Positions 8,269-16,365 of a stretch of 37,902 bases of DNA are shown here, piece after piece. Location of the stretch: the NCBI GenBank assembly GCA_018240465.1, contig JAFEFS010000041.1, positions 1 to 37,902 on the forward strand, in the 5' to 3' direction. Position numbers and translations under genes: made by a program. This DNA is from Pseudomonadota bacterium. GTDB lineage: Bacteria; Pseudomonadota; Gammaproteobacteria; Xanthomonadales; Rhodanobacteraceae. The notes under the pieces were generated by a model. That model was not told the origin of the DNA. It saw only the letters and a program-made list of their open reading frames with translations, and searched no databases. The stretch's first letter is position 1. Each line of letters starts with the position of its first letter.

Positions 8269-9330
8269 TCAGCTTCTTTTTCCTCCGTATTCGTGATCGA
8301 GAAACCAGTGCGCCGCGCCGGTCACGCCGAGTTGGCCGTGGTCGATCAGGTGTACCGGCACGCGCGCCAGCACCTCGTGCAGCGCGCCCTTGTCGCTGAG
8401 GCGCCGGGCGAAGCCGCTGGCGCGCAGCAGCGGTGCGATTCGCGGCAGCACGCCGCCCGCCAGATACACTCCGCCATAGGCGCCGAGCAACATGACCAGA
8501 TCGCCGATCAGGCTGCCGAACCAGGCGCAGAAGAGTTCGACTGTTTCGATCGCGAGCGCGTCGCTGCGCGCAAGCGCCGCCGCGGTGACCTGCGCAGGCG
8601 ATTCGAATTGCGCATGCATGGCGCGCAATTCGCCCAACGTGCGATAGAGCGCGAACAGGCCGGGGCCGGAAAAGACCTGCTCGTTCGGAACGTGGATGGA
8701 GCCGTGGCCGAGCCGGCGCACGATTTCGAACTCGAGATCCGTACGTGCCGCGAGTGCCGCGTGGCCTCCTTCGGTGGCGAGAATGCCGGGGCGCGCGCCG
8801 CCGGGGATCAACGCCGCGGCGCCGAGGCCGGTGCCCGGACCGACTACGAGCCGCGGCAGGGCGGGATTGATCGCGCCGCGCCCGGCGATCAGGGTCGAGT
8901 TGGTCACGCACTGGAAATGCGCGGCGTAGGCAACCGCGGTGAAATCGTTGACGAGGACGACGCGATCCAGGCCGAGTTCCTCGCGCAGGCGCGAAATCGA
9001 AACGCGCCAGGGCAGATTGGCGTTGATCAGGTCGTCGCCGCTGACCAGCCCGGCACAGGCGATGCAGGCGTGCGTGGCGATGCGGCCACCGACGCCATCG
9101 GCGAATTCGCGCAGGATGTCGTGCAGGTCCGTGTAGTCGGCGCAGTTGAACTTGCGATATTGCAGGATGTCGAGGTTCGCGCCGCTGGCGGAGTCCGCCG
9201 TCGGCTGGATCAGGCCGACGCGTGCGTGCGTTCCGCCCACGTCCGCGGCGATGAACGGCCCCGGCGCGGCAGGCGCCGCGGCTGTCTGCCGCGGCGACGG
9301 GTCGACGAATTGGGGACTCGCGCTTCGCAT
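8269..9330 (-). CDS. glk: Glucokinase
   Basis: The 353-residue product is a bacterial Glk-type glucokinase that phosphorylates glucose to glucose-6-phosphate with ATP in the cytoplasm. FIAADVGGTHARVGLI near residues 26-41 is the phosphate-1 loop; LVNDFTAVAYA near 125-135 holds the catalytic Asp; VVGPGTGLGAAALI and EGGHAAL are the sugar- and phosphate-binding blocks; YLAGGVLPR is the adenosine motif. About 25 extra residues precede the first motif, so a later start cannot be excluded. It lies divergent from a LacI-family regulator across a region with two matching palindromes, and upstream of a TonB receptor gene on the same strand. It would feed glucose into the zwf-pgl-edd-eda pathway encoded in this window. 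Confidence 0.93.
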   Translation of the reverse strand: MRSASPQFVDPSPRQTAAAPAAPGPFIAADVGGTHARVGLIQPTADSASGANLDILQYRKFNCADYTDLHDILREFADGVGGRIATHACIACAGLVSGDDLINANLPWRVSISRLREELGLDRVVLVNDFTAVAYAAHFQCVTNSTLIAGRGAINPALPRLVVGPGTGLGAAALIPGGARPGILATEGGHAALAARTDLEFEIVRRLGHGSIHVPNEQVFSGPGLFALYRTLGELRAMHAQFESPAQVTAAALARSDALAIETVELFCAWFGSLIGDLVMLLGAYGGVYLAGGVLPRIAPLLRASGFARRLSDKGALHEVLARVPVHLIDHGQLGVTGAAHWFLDHEYGGKRS

Positions 9331-9425
9331 CGTGTGCAGCTTCCCCGCTTCTGGATCGAAACGTTCCGGATTGCACTTCCGGAATCCCTATGCCGGCGAC
9401 ACTCGCGGTCGCTCGGTCGTGGCGT

Positions 9426-9454
9426 AGTGTCCGGCATCATGACAACGTTGTCAA
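9426..9454 (-). promoter_or_regulatory. Putative glk promoter overlapping an operator
   Basis: On the minus strand TTGACA (9449-9454), a perfect -35 consensus, is followed after 17 bases by GACACT (9426-9431), a weak -10 match. The -35 box is part of the palindrome at 9440-9453, so a protein bound there would block the promoter. The implied leader before the glk ATG is about 90 bases. Confidence 0.4.
9440..9453. promoter_or_regulatory. LacI-type operator, copy 1 (glk side)
   Basis: TGACAACGTTGTCA is a perfect 14-base palindrome with the central CG typical of LacI-family operators. It lies between glk and the lacI-type gene and overlaps the predicted glk -35 box. Near-copies occur at 9537-9550 and 18926-18939. 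Confidence 0.75.
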
Positions 9455-9536
9455 CAATTCGTGGCAGAATTCCTCCCGCGGGTCGAAAGACGCAGATTCC
9501 GGCCAATTCATGCCGACGCGGGATAGGGGTGGTCGA

Positions 9537-9550
9537 TGACAACGTTGATT
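9537..9550. promoter_or_regulatory. LacI-type operator, copy 2 (regulator side)
   Basis: TGACAACGTTGATT matches the perfect palindrome of copy 1 at 12 of 14 positions, 97 bases (center to center) away and nearer to the lacI-type gene. The spacing would allow looping between the two sites. It probably mediates autoregulation. Confidence 0.6.
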
Positions 9551-9735
9551 GTGGGTGCGCCTTTTTCGATCCGGACCGCACTGTCGCCGCGGCGGACGCG
9601 CAGGCCGCAAGGGCGTGCCGCGCCGCCGCCGTCGTCGTGGCCCGGGCGAGGGCGCGGTGTCGCGGCCGGTGGGCGCGAAGTTCGACTGGCCGCACACTCG
9701 CTTTCGGGTGACAATAGCTGCGAGCTGCAACGCAG

Positions 9736-10821
9736 ATGAGAGAGATGAAACCGGACACGACGACGCGCAGGCGCAGCGCCACGATCAAGGACGTCGCCAA
9801 GCGCGCGAAGGTGTCGCTGAAAACCGTGTCCCGCGTCGTCAACAGCGAACCCTCGGTGCTCGAGGCGACACGCAAGCGTGTCGAGCGCGCGATCGCCGAG
9901 CTCAACTACCAGCCCGACCTGTCCGCGCGCAGCCTGCGCAGCGCGAAGTCGTACACGATCGGCATGGTCTACGACAACCCGAACGCGTACTACGTGATCG
10001 CCATGCAGAACGGCGTGCTTTCGGTGTGTCGCGCGACCGGTTTCGATCTCAACATCCATCCCTGTGATTCGAATTCGCCGGGCCTGGCCGAGGAACTGTG
10101 CGAGCTCGTGCAGCGTTCGCGCCTGGCCGGCCTCGTGCTCGCGCCGCCGATGTCCGAGCGCATGGAGTTGATCGAGTTCCTCGCGGCGAACAAGATCAAG
10201 TTCGTGCGCATCATTTCCGCCGCGGCAGATCCGCGCGACGGTTTTCCCTGCGTCTTCGTCGACGATCGCGATGCGGCGTACGCGGTCACCGAGCATCTGA
10301 TCCAGCTCGGCCACCAGCGCGTCGGTTTTCTCTGGGGCGGCAAGGCGCATCGTTCGAGTCCGGAACGCTATCAGGGTTACGAGGATGCGCTCAGGCACTA
10401 CGGCATCACGCTCGACAAGGCGCTGATCGTCGAGGGCGACTACTCGTTCGACGACGGCTTCCGCGGCGCGCGCAAGCTGCTCGCGCTGAGGAATCCGCCG
10501 ACTGCGATCTTCGGTTCCAACGACGAGATTGCCGCCGGCGTGCTCGCCGCGGCGAAGGCGGCGAACTTGAACGTGCCCTACGACCTGTCGATCGCCGGCT
10601 TCGAGGACAGTCCGTTCTCGCGCCAGTGCTGGCCGGCGCTGACCACGGCGGCGCAGGCCACCGGCGACATCGCGCGCCGTGCGACGGAACGGCTTATCGC
10701 CGAACTCAGGCACCACGGCCGCCATGCCGAGGACAGCGCCGAGAACGTCGGCTTCAGCCCGACGCTCGTGATCCGGGGATCGACCGGGCCGGTGAAACCG
10801 GGCGCCGCGCAGGGCAAGTAG
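9736..10821 (+). CDS. LacI-family transcriptional regulator of sugar catabolism
   Basis: The 361-residue product has an N-terminal LacI helix-turn-helix and hinge (ATIKDVAKRAKVSLKTVSRV at residues 15-34, then ELNYQPDLSARSLRS) and a periplasmic-binding-protein-like sensor domain (TIGMVYDNPNAYYV; GYEDALRHYGI; AIFGSNDEIAAGVL; DLSIAGFEDSPFS). It binds operator palindromes as a dimer and releases them, or binds tighter, with a sugar or sugar phosphate. It lies divergent to glk across a region with two matching palindromes, and a third copy precedes nagB-II, so it probably controls glucose and GlcNAc genes. LacI-type NagR proteins are known in related bacteria, but I cannot prove this is that orthologue. 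ATG at 9736 or 9745 could start; neither has an ideal ribosome site. Confidence 0.9.
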   Translation: MREMKPDTTTRRRSATIKDVAKRAKVSLKTVSRVVNSEPSVLEATRKRVERAIAELNYQPDLSARSLRSAKSYTIGMVYDNPNAYYVIAMQNGVLSVCRATGFDLNIHPCDSNSPGLAEELCELVQRSRLAGLVLAPPMSERMELIEFLAANKIKFVRIISAAADPRDGFPCVFVDDRDAAYAVTEHLIQLGHQRVGFLWGGKAHRSSPERYQGYEDALRHYGITLDKALIVEGDYSFDDGFRGARKLLALRNPPTAIFGSNDEIAAGVLAAAKAANLNVPYDLSIAGFEDSPFSRQCWPALTTAAQATGDIARRATERLIAELRHHGRHAEDSAENVGFSPTLVIRGSTGPVKPGAAQGK

Positions 10822-10958
10822 TCGTCATCCACCTCGTTGCCGCGAACTCGCCGCAACCAGTATTGCCGCGGGGTTCGGCAAACGGGGTAGGCATCATGGG
10901 GCGAACGGCGGTTGTCGTTCTGGCGGGCGTTGCATCGGGATTGCGCGCGCTTGCTCGA

Positions 10959-11334
10959 AGTCGAACCTGGCCTACGAGGCGCAGGTGGTCACGTTCAATC
11001 AGCATCCTGCCGGCGGAGCGCTGAACTATTGCCGTTGCCGCCTTCGCGCGTGCTCGCATCGAACCTCGTCTCGATGAACGTCACGCCACGCGGATCCAAT
11101 TTCAGTGGAAGCGTCGAAACCGAACATGGGTGGGCGCGGCTCGCGTTGGCAACCGGACAGCGCCTCACGCCATCGACCAACGGCAGGACACTGCTCGGCC
11201 AGCCGGTCACCGGATTCTGGGTCAATCAGCTCGTCAACGGCAACATGGGTGGTGCGCTCGCGAACTACACGGCGGCATATCGCCACAAATTGCACTTCCG
11301 TTGCGAAACCACGCCCAGCACGCCGTGCTCGTGA
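10959..11334 (+). pseudogene. Truncated, frameshifted copy of the downstream exported-protein gene
   Basis: The translation matches the C-terminal quarter of the intact gene at 11506-12951. In frame 2 (about 10959-11020) LAYEAQVVTFNQHPAGGAL parallels LSYETQVLGFNQAQPGSAL. After a shift between about 11010 and 11045 frame 1 continues with RVLASNLVS, then GQPVTGFWVNQLVNGNMGGA and LANYTAAYRHKLHF, paralleling LLASKLVS, GQPVTGFWAFGFANGDVNG and LANYSALYRHKMHV, and ends at 11334 with the same short Cys-containing tail. The first three quarters are missing. It is the relic of a tandem duplication whose upstream copy decayed. Confidence 0.75.
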
Positions 11335-11420
11335 CGACCCGGCCATGCCTCGTGCGGGGAGTCGTCGATCCCAATCCGCCCTTGGCGACTCGTCGATCCC
11401 GAGAGGCGAGGCTGTGCCGG

Positions 11421-11461
11421 GAGTGGTGCGAACACGCGATCACTCGGCTTTTTTTTTTTTT
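11421..11461 (+). terminator. Rho-independent terminator with a 13-T run
   Basis: GAGTG (11421-11425) and GCG (11428-11430) pair with CGC (11435-11437) and CACTC (11441-11445), followed by GGC and thirteen T residues (11449-11461). This fits a plus-strand terminator ending transcription from the lacI-type gene and the relic copy, just before the intact exported-protein gene. The unusually long T run could also vary in length between cells. Confidence 0.7.
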
Positions 11462-11505
11462 GAACTGGCATATCATCGCGTCAGTTCATGAAGATGGGGT
11501 GCGCG

Positions 11506-12951
11506 ATGAAACCGATCGCAAGCGGGATTCTGTCGGCCGCGACACTCTGCCTGTCCGCACCATCCGCGCTGGCCATGTACCTCAACGCCGGCGGCAGCGG
11601 GCAGGTGCTGGTGTATCCGTATTACACGGTCAACGGCGGGTACAACAGCTTCGTCACCATCACCAACTCCACAAGCGGCGGCAAGGCGGTCAAGGTACGC
11701 CTGCTCGAAGGCTACGACGGTCGCGACGTGATGGACTTCAACCTCTATCTCTCGCCGCACGACTACTGGGCCGGCGTGATCGTGCCGACCGCGGGCGGCG
11801 CGGCGATTTTTTCCGGCGACAACAGCTGCACCGTGCCGGCGCTGCCGACCACGGCGGCGACGGCGTTGCCGTTCACCACGGCGAACTTCGACGGCACGGG
11901 CGAGCAAGGCAAGGACGGCGGCCCGACCGGCGTCGCGCGCACGCGCGAAGGCCATGTCGAAATCATCGAGATGGGTGCACTGACCGGGCCGAGCGATACC
12001 TTGAAGGCCATCACGCATGCCTTCGGTGTCCCGGCCAATTGCGCCAGCGTGGTGAGCGCCTGGGCCAACGGCGGCAAGTGGACGATCGATTCGACCCGGG
12101 ACATCGGCGCGCCTTCGGGAGGTTTGTCCGGCAACGCGATGATTCTGGATGTGGCCAACGGTGTGGTGTTCTCCTACGCCGCGGACGCCATCGCGCAGTT
12201 CTACGTCAAGGGTGGTCTTGGCGAACACAGCCGGCCGGACGCGCTGACGCCGAATATTTCCAGCGCCACTTCCCATGTTGCCGACATCCATACCGACGAC
12301 GCGCCGCTGTCGCTGACCTACACGCGTTCCATCGATGCCGTGTCGGCGTTGTTCATGGCCGACAACGTGCAGAACGAATACTGGACGTCACCGGGTATCG
12401 CCGGGAATTCCGAGTGGGTGCTGACCTATCCGACGAAACGGTTTTATGTCGATCCGTACTACGCCGTGGACGCGGTACAGCCGCCGTTCGATGCAAGGTT
12501 TTCCGCTGTCAACGGCGGCACGGCCTTCAGCCAGATGAAGGTCGACAGCTGGGACCGTGAAGAAAGGAGCCCGGTGATCTTCGCTCCCTTCGGGTCGCTG
12601 CAGTCAGTATTCGGGCTGTCATACGAAACGCAGGTGCTCGGCTTCAACCAGGCTCAGCCCGGCTCGGCGTTGCTCGCGTCCAAACTGGTTTCCGGCGACT
12701 TCGTCGCGGGTATCGACAATGGATGGTTCCAGATTGCATTGGGAACGCAGGCCGTGGCCGGGTCGAATCAGCAACTCGTCGCTGCGGCCAACGGCGACAT
12801 TCTCGTCGGCCAACCCGTCACCGGGTTCTGGGCCTTCGGTTTTGCCAATGGCGACGTGAACGGGCAACACGTGCTCGCCAACTATTCCGCGCTGTATCGC
12901 CACAAGATGCACGTCGGGTGCAAGCGCGTGGACGGCGCGCCTTGCACGTAG
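11506..12951 (+). CDS. Exported protein of unknown function
   Basis: The 481-residue product has a clear signal peptide (MKPIASGILSAATLCLSAPS, cleavage after ALA near residue 24) and then MYLNAGGSGQVLVYPYYTVN, a Gly- and Tyr-rich opening followed by VTITNSTSGGKAVKVRLLEG, which looks like a beta-sandwich. The mature protein is rich in Gly, Asn, Ser and aromatic residues, has scattered cysteines (two near the C terminus) and no transmembrane helix, so it is periplasmic, surface-bound or secreted. I recognise no named family. ATG at 11506 is chosen because GGGG lies about six bases upstream and the signal begins there; ATG at 11488 or 11494 would add a short polar extension. A decayed partial copy lies just upstream. 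No catalytic motif is visible. Confidence 0.8.
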   Translation: MKPIASGILSAATLCLSAPSALAMYLNAGGSGQVLVYPYYTVNGGYNSFVTITNSTSGGKAVKVRLLEGYDGRDVMDFNLYLSPHDYWAGVIVPTAGGAAIFSGDNSCTVPALPTTAATALPFTTANFDGTGEQGKDGGPTGVARTREGHVEIIEMGALTGPSDTLKAITHAFGVPANCASVVSAWANGGKWTIDSTRDIGAPSGGLSGNAMILDVANGVVFSYAADAIAQFYVKGGLGEHSRPDALTPNISSATSHVADIHTDDAPLSLTYTRSIDAVSALFMADNVQNEYWTSPGIAGNSEWVLTYPTKRFYVDPYYAVDAVQPPFDARFSAVNGGTAFSQMKVDSWDREERSPVIFAPFGSLQSVFGLSYETQVLGFNQAQPGSALLASKLVSGDFVAGIDNGWFQIALGTQAVAGSNQQLVAAANGDILVGQPVTGFWAFGFANGDVNGQHVLANYSALYRHKMHVGCKRVDGAPCT

Positions 12952-12965
12952 TGATCCGCGGCGGT

Positions 12966-13622
12966 TCAGGTCGCGGCTTTCAGCGCCGCGGCAAGACGCG
13001 CGAGTTGTTCGATCTTGTTCCAGTCACCGGCCTGGAGCAGGTTGCTCGGCGACAGCCAGGTGCCGCCGACGCAGACGACATTCGGGCTGGCGAGGAAATC
13101 GGGCGCGGTGTTCTCGCGGATGCCGCCGGTCGGGCAGAAGGTGATGCCGGGCAACGGCGAAGCCCAGGCCTTGAGCAGGTTGACCCCGCCCGCAGGCACG
13201 GCCGGGAAGAATTTCTGGAAGCGGTAACCGCGCTCGAACAGTGCCATCGCTTCGCTCGCGGTCGCCGCGGCGGGCAGCCACGGCAGCAGGCTGGCGTCGG
13301 CGGCGTCGAGCAGGTTGCGCGTTGCGCCCGGCGACACGGCGAAACGTGCTCCGGCGCGTTCGGAAGCTTTCAAGTCGTTCGACGTCAGCACGGTGCCGGA
13401 GCCGACGACGGCGCCTTCGACTTCGCTCGCGATCGCGCGGATCGCATCGAGCGCCACCGGCGTGCGCAGCGTGATCTCGATCGCCGGAATACCGCCGGCG
13501 ACGAGCGCCTTGGCGAGCGGCACGGCCGCGGCGAGATCTTCGATCACGACGACGGCGACAACGGGGGCGAGGCGCAGGGTCTTTTCGACCTCGGACTGTT
13601 TCTTTTCGATCGGGGTGGTCAT
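12966..13622 (-). CDS. eda: 2-dehydro-3-deoxy-6-phosphogluconate (KDPG) aldolase
   Basis: The 218-residue product is a class I KDPG/KHG aldolase, cutting KDPG to pyruvate and glyceraldehyde-3-phosphate as the last Entner-Doudoroff step. [21 protein letters not shown] near residues 20-40, then [11 protein letters not shown] with the catalytic Glu near 49, VGSGTVL, and RFQKFFPA near 133-140 with the Schiff-base lysine. FCPTGGI near 160 is the phosphate site. AGGA lies about seven bases before the ATG. It is the last gene of the zwf-pgl-edd-eda group, 59 bases after edd, and ends 14 bases from the convergent exported-protein gene. Confidence 0.95.
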   Translation of the reverse strand: MTTPIEKKQSEVEKTLRLAPVVAVVVIEDLAAAVPLAKALVAGGIPAIEITLRTPVALDAIRAIASEVEGAVVGSGTVLTSNDLKASERAGARFAVSPGATRNLLDAADASLLPWLPAAATASEAMALFERGYRFQKFFPAVPAGGVNLLKAWASPLPGITFCPTGGIRENTAPDFLASPNVVCVGGTWLSPSNLLQAGDWNKIEQLARLAAALKAAT

Positions 13623-13681
13623 GATGATTCCTGTTCGTCATTCCGACAGCGATGGTCGGGAACACATGCCGGGGTCACATC

Positions 13682-15499
13682 TCAAAAAACGCTGGCGCCC
13701 GCGTCGGACGGCCCGACGGTATCACGGAACAATGAAAACAATTCGCGGCCCAGACCGACGTGGTGCGCAGCGAGGTTGCTCGCGCTTGCTGGCGCGCGCG
13801 AGTTGAATTCGTTCGCGTCCACTTTCACTTCGAGCGTGCCCGCATTCGCATCGAGACGCACGATGTCGCCGTCGCGGATCTTCGCGATCGCGCCGCCCGC
13901 CGCTGCCTCGGGCGTGAGGTGGATCGCCGCGGGCACCTTGCCCGAGGCGCCGGACATGCGCCCGTCGGTGACGAGCGCGACCTTGAAGCCGCGGTCCTGC
14001 AGCACGCCCAGCGTCGGCGTCAGCTTGTGCAGCTCGGGCATGCCGTTCGCGTGCGGGCCCTGGAAGCGCACCACGGCAATGAAATCGCGATCGAGATCGC
14101 CGCGCTCGAACGCGGCTTTCACGTCGTCCTGTTCCTCGAACACGATCGCCGGTGCCTCGATCACGACGCGTTCCGGCGCGACCGCGGAAATCTTGATCAC
14201 CGCGCGGCCGAGATTGCCATCGAGCGCCTTCAGGCCGCCGTCGGGACGGAAGGGATTCGAGGCGGGGCGCAACACCGTGTCATCGAGGCTTGCCGCGGCG
14301 ACGGGCACATGAACCAACTTTTTCTCTGCATCGAGCAGCGCGTGCTTGCGATAGCCGTCGAGACCGGTGCCGTTCACGGTGTTGACATCGGCGTGGACGA
14401 GTCCCGCATCGAGCAGTTGCGCAATGAGAAAATTCAGGCCGCCGGCGGCATGCAACTGGTTCACGTCGGCCTTGCCGTTCGGGTACACGCGCGCGAGCAA
14501 CGGCACGGCGCTCGCGATCGCGTCGAAGTCTTCGAGTGTGACGATGATGCCGGCGGCACGCGCGATCGCGACGATGTGCAGCAGCAGGTTGGTCGAACCG
14601 CCGGTCGCATGCAGGCCGGCAATGCCGTTGACCAGCGCGCGCTCGTCGACGATGCGGCCGAGCGGCATGTATTCGTCGCCTAGCGCGGTGATCGCGGCGG
14701 CGCGTTCGACCGCGGCGGCGGTCAGTGCTTCGCGCAGCGCCGAGTTCGGCGCAACGAAGCTCGCGCCCGGCAGATGCAGGCCCATCAGTTCCATCAGCAT
14801 CTGGTTCGAGTTCGCCGTGCCGTAGAACGTGCAGGTGCCGGGCGCGTGGTACGAAGCGGCTTCGGCGTCGAGCAGTTCGTCGCGGCTGGCCTTGCCCTCG
14901 GCGTAGAGCTGGCGCACTTTCGATTTCTGATCGTTCGGAATGCCGCTCGGCATCGGCCCGGACGGCACGAAGATACCGGGCAGGTGGCCGAAGGTCAGTG
15001 CGCCGATCATCAGGCCGGGCACGATCTTGTCGCAGATGCCGAGGTACAGCGCCGCGTCGAACATGTCGTGCGACAGCGACACCGCCGTGGCGAGCGCGAT
15101 CACGTCGCGCGAGAACAGACTCATCTCCATGCCGGGTTGGCCCTGGGTTACGCCGTCGCACATCGCCGGTACGCCGCCGGCGACCTGCGCGGTCGCGCCG
15201 ACCGCGCGCGCGGTGCGGCGGATCAACTCGGGGTAGGTTTCGTAGGGCTGGTGCGCCGAAAGCATGTCGTTGTAGGCGCTGACGATGCCGATGTTCGCGC
15301 GTGCGTTGGCGCGGATCGTCGCCTTGTCGTCGCTGCCGCAGGCGGCGAAGCCGTGCGCGAGGTTGCCGCAGGACAGGCGCTTGCGATGCGGGCCGTGGCC
15401 GCGTGCGCGGCCGATCTTGTCGAGGTAGGCCTCGCGCGTGGCGCGGCTGCGCTCGGCGATGCGTGCGGTGACTTTTGCGATGGTGGGGTTCAATGACAT
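13682..15499 (-). CDS. edd: 6-phosphogluconate dehydratase
   Basis: The 605-residue product belongs to the IlvD/Edd dehydratases, which use a [4Fe-4S] cluster to convert 6-phosphogluconate to KDPG. Cysteines in [20 protein letters not shown] and [10 protein letters not shown], with a further one in [12 protein letters not shown], are placed as in Edd; [28 protein letters not shown] and [18 protein letters not shown] are conserved blocks. The length (about 605) is that of Edd, not of the shorter IlvD. The ATG at 15499 has AAGG upstream at a rather long distance. It follows pgl after 167 bases that hold a large inverted repeat, and precedes eda. Confidence 0.96.
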   Translation of the reverse strand: MSLNPTIAKVTARIAERSRATREAYLDKIGRARGHGPHRKRLSCGNLAHGFAACGSDDKATIRANARANIGIVSAYNDMLSAHQPYETYPELIRRTARAVGATAQVAGGVPAMCDGVTQGQPGMEMSLFSRDVIALATAVSLSHDMFDAALYLGICDKIVPGLMIGALTFGHLPGIFVPSGPMPSGIPNDQKSKVRQLYAEGKASRDELLDAEAASYHAPGTCTFYGTANSNQMLMELMGLHLPGASFVAPNSALREALTAAAVERAAAITALGDEYMPLGRIVDERALVNGIAGLHATGGSTNLLLHIVAIARAAGIIVTLEDFDAIASAVPLLARVYPNGKADVNQLHAAGGLNFLIAQLLDAGLVHADVNTVNGTGLDGYRKHALLDAEKKLVHVPVAAASLDDTVLRPASNPFRPDGGLKALDGNLGRAVIKISAVAPERVVIEAPAIVFEEQDDVKAAFERGDLDRDFIAVVRFQGPHANGMPELHKLTPTLGVLQDRGFKVALVTDGRMSGASGKVPAAIHLTPEAAAGGAIAKIRDGDIVRLDANAGTLEVKVDANEFNSRAPASASNLAAHHVGLGRELFSLFRDTVGPSDAGASVF

Positions 15500-15563
15500 G
15501 ACTTCACGCCTTCGTTTTTAAATCGTGACCTTCTGACTCGTGAAATGGATGAAGAGCATTGGT

Positions 15564-15641
15564 CACGGATCACACGGTTGAACACGAATGGATCGAAGCA
15601 ATCCAAATATTCCCGATCCGTGTTCATCGGTGCAATCCGTG
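15564..15641. repeat. Long imperfect inverted repeat between pgl and edd
   Basis: The left arm 15564-15595 (CACGGATCACACGGTTGAAC and onward) is nearly the reverse complement of the right arm 15614-15641 (CGATCCGTGTTCATCGGTGC and onward), with an 18-base spacer. Each arm is built of degenerate ATCCGTG-type units. No T run follows on either strand, so it is not a standard terminator. It resembles a dispersed intergenic repeat and lies inside the pgl-edd gap, where it could affect mRNA processing and the ratio of the two products. Confidence 0.6.
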
Positions 15642-15666
15642 GCAAAAAACTCATTTCCTGTTGCAT

Positions 15667-16365
15667 TCACGGGCACCAATACACCTTTACTGGCGCGCGA
15701 GCGTTGCGCAGCACAGTGCTGACCGGATACGTGCTGGCGGCGTGGCGTGCGGCTTCGAGCACCTTGCGTTTGCGTTCGCCTTCGATGTGCAGATAGATCG
15801 CGCGGCTGCGCAGGATCGCGGGCAGGGTCAGCGTGATGCGCGGCTCGCCGGCGCCTTGCGCGCGCATCGGCAGGACGATGGCATCGCTGCGCGGATCGGT
15901 CGCCGCGGCAAGATGGTCGCCGCCGGGGAAGAACGAAGCGGTGTGGCCGTCGTCGCCCATGCCGAGCACGAGCGCGTCGAACGGTGGGCGCAGGGCGGCG
16001 AGGGCGGCGGCGATCGCGGGCGCTCCCTGTTCCGGGGTCGCCGCATCAGCGGTGTAAAGCGGCACGAAGCGCGCGACGGCGGCGCGCCCCTGCAACAGGT
16101 TCGCGTGCACGAGGCCGGCGTTGGAGCGTGCGTCGTCGGGCGCCACCCAGCGTTCGTCGACGAGGGTGACGACGACGCTGCTCCAGTCGATCGCTTGCTG
16201 CGAAAGCGCCTGGAAAAAACGCGGCGGCGTCTTGCCGCCCGACACCGCAAGCAGCGCCGTACCGTTCGCGGCGATGCCTTGCGCGAGATCACCGGCCACT
16301 GCCGCGGCAAGCGCTGCGGCGAGCTGCGCGCCGTCCGCGTAGCGCTGGCAGTCGAGCGCGTTCAT
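15667..16365 (-). CDS. pgl: 6-phosphogluconolactonase
   Basis: The 232-residue product hydrolyses 6-phosphogluconolactone to 6-phosphogluconate in the cytoplasm. It has the SIS-related NagB/Pgl fold: LLAVSGGKTPPRFFQAL near residues 38-54 (phosphate-binding loop), VTLVDERWV near 65-73, and LGMGDDGHTASFFPG near 133-147, where the Asp and His are the catalytic pair of DevB-type enzymes. Its ATG (16363-16365) overlaps the zwf stop codon as ATGA, so translation is coupled to zwf. Length is normal. Confidence 0.94.
   Translation of the reverse strand: MNALDCQRYADGAQLAAALAAAVAGDLAQGIAANGTALLAVSGGKTPPRFFQALSQQAIDWSSVVVTLVDERWVAPDDARSNAGLVHANLLQGRAAVARFVPLYTADAATPEQGAPAIAAALAALRPPFDALVLGMGDDGHTASFFPGGDHLAAATDPRSDAIVLPMRAQGAGEPRITLTLPAILRSRAIYLHIEGERKRKVLEAARHAASTYPVSTVLRNARAPVKVYWCP

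Noticed and set aside
15564..15641. Inverted repeat as an intrinsic terminator of zwf-pgl
   Set aside because: No T run follows the stem on the minus strand, and the downstream edd-eda genes clearly belong to the same pathway.
15564..15641. Small CRISPR-like array of ATCCGTG repeats
   Set aside because: Units are only about 9 bases, degenerate and without spacers of uniform size; no cas gene is present.
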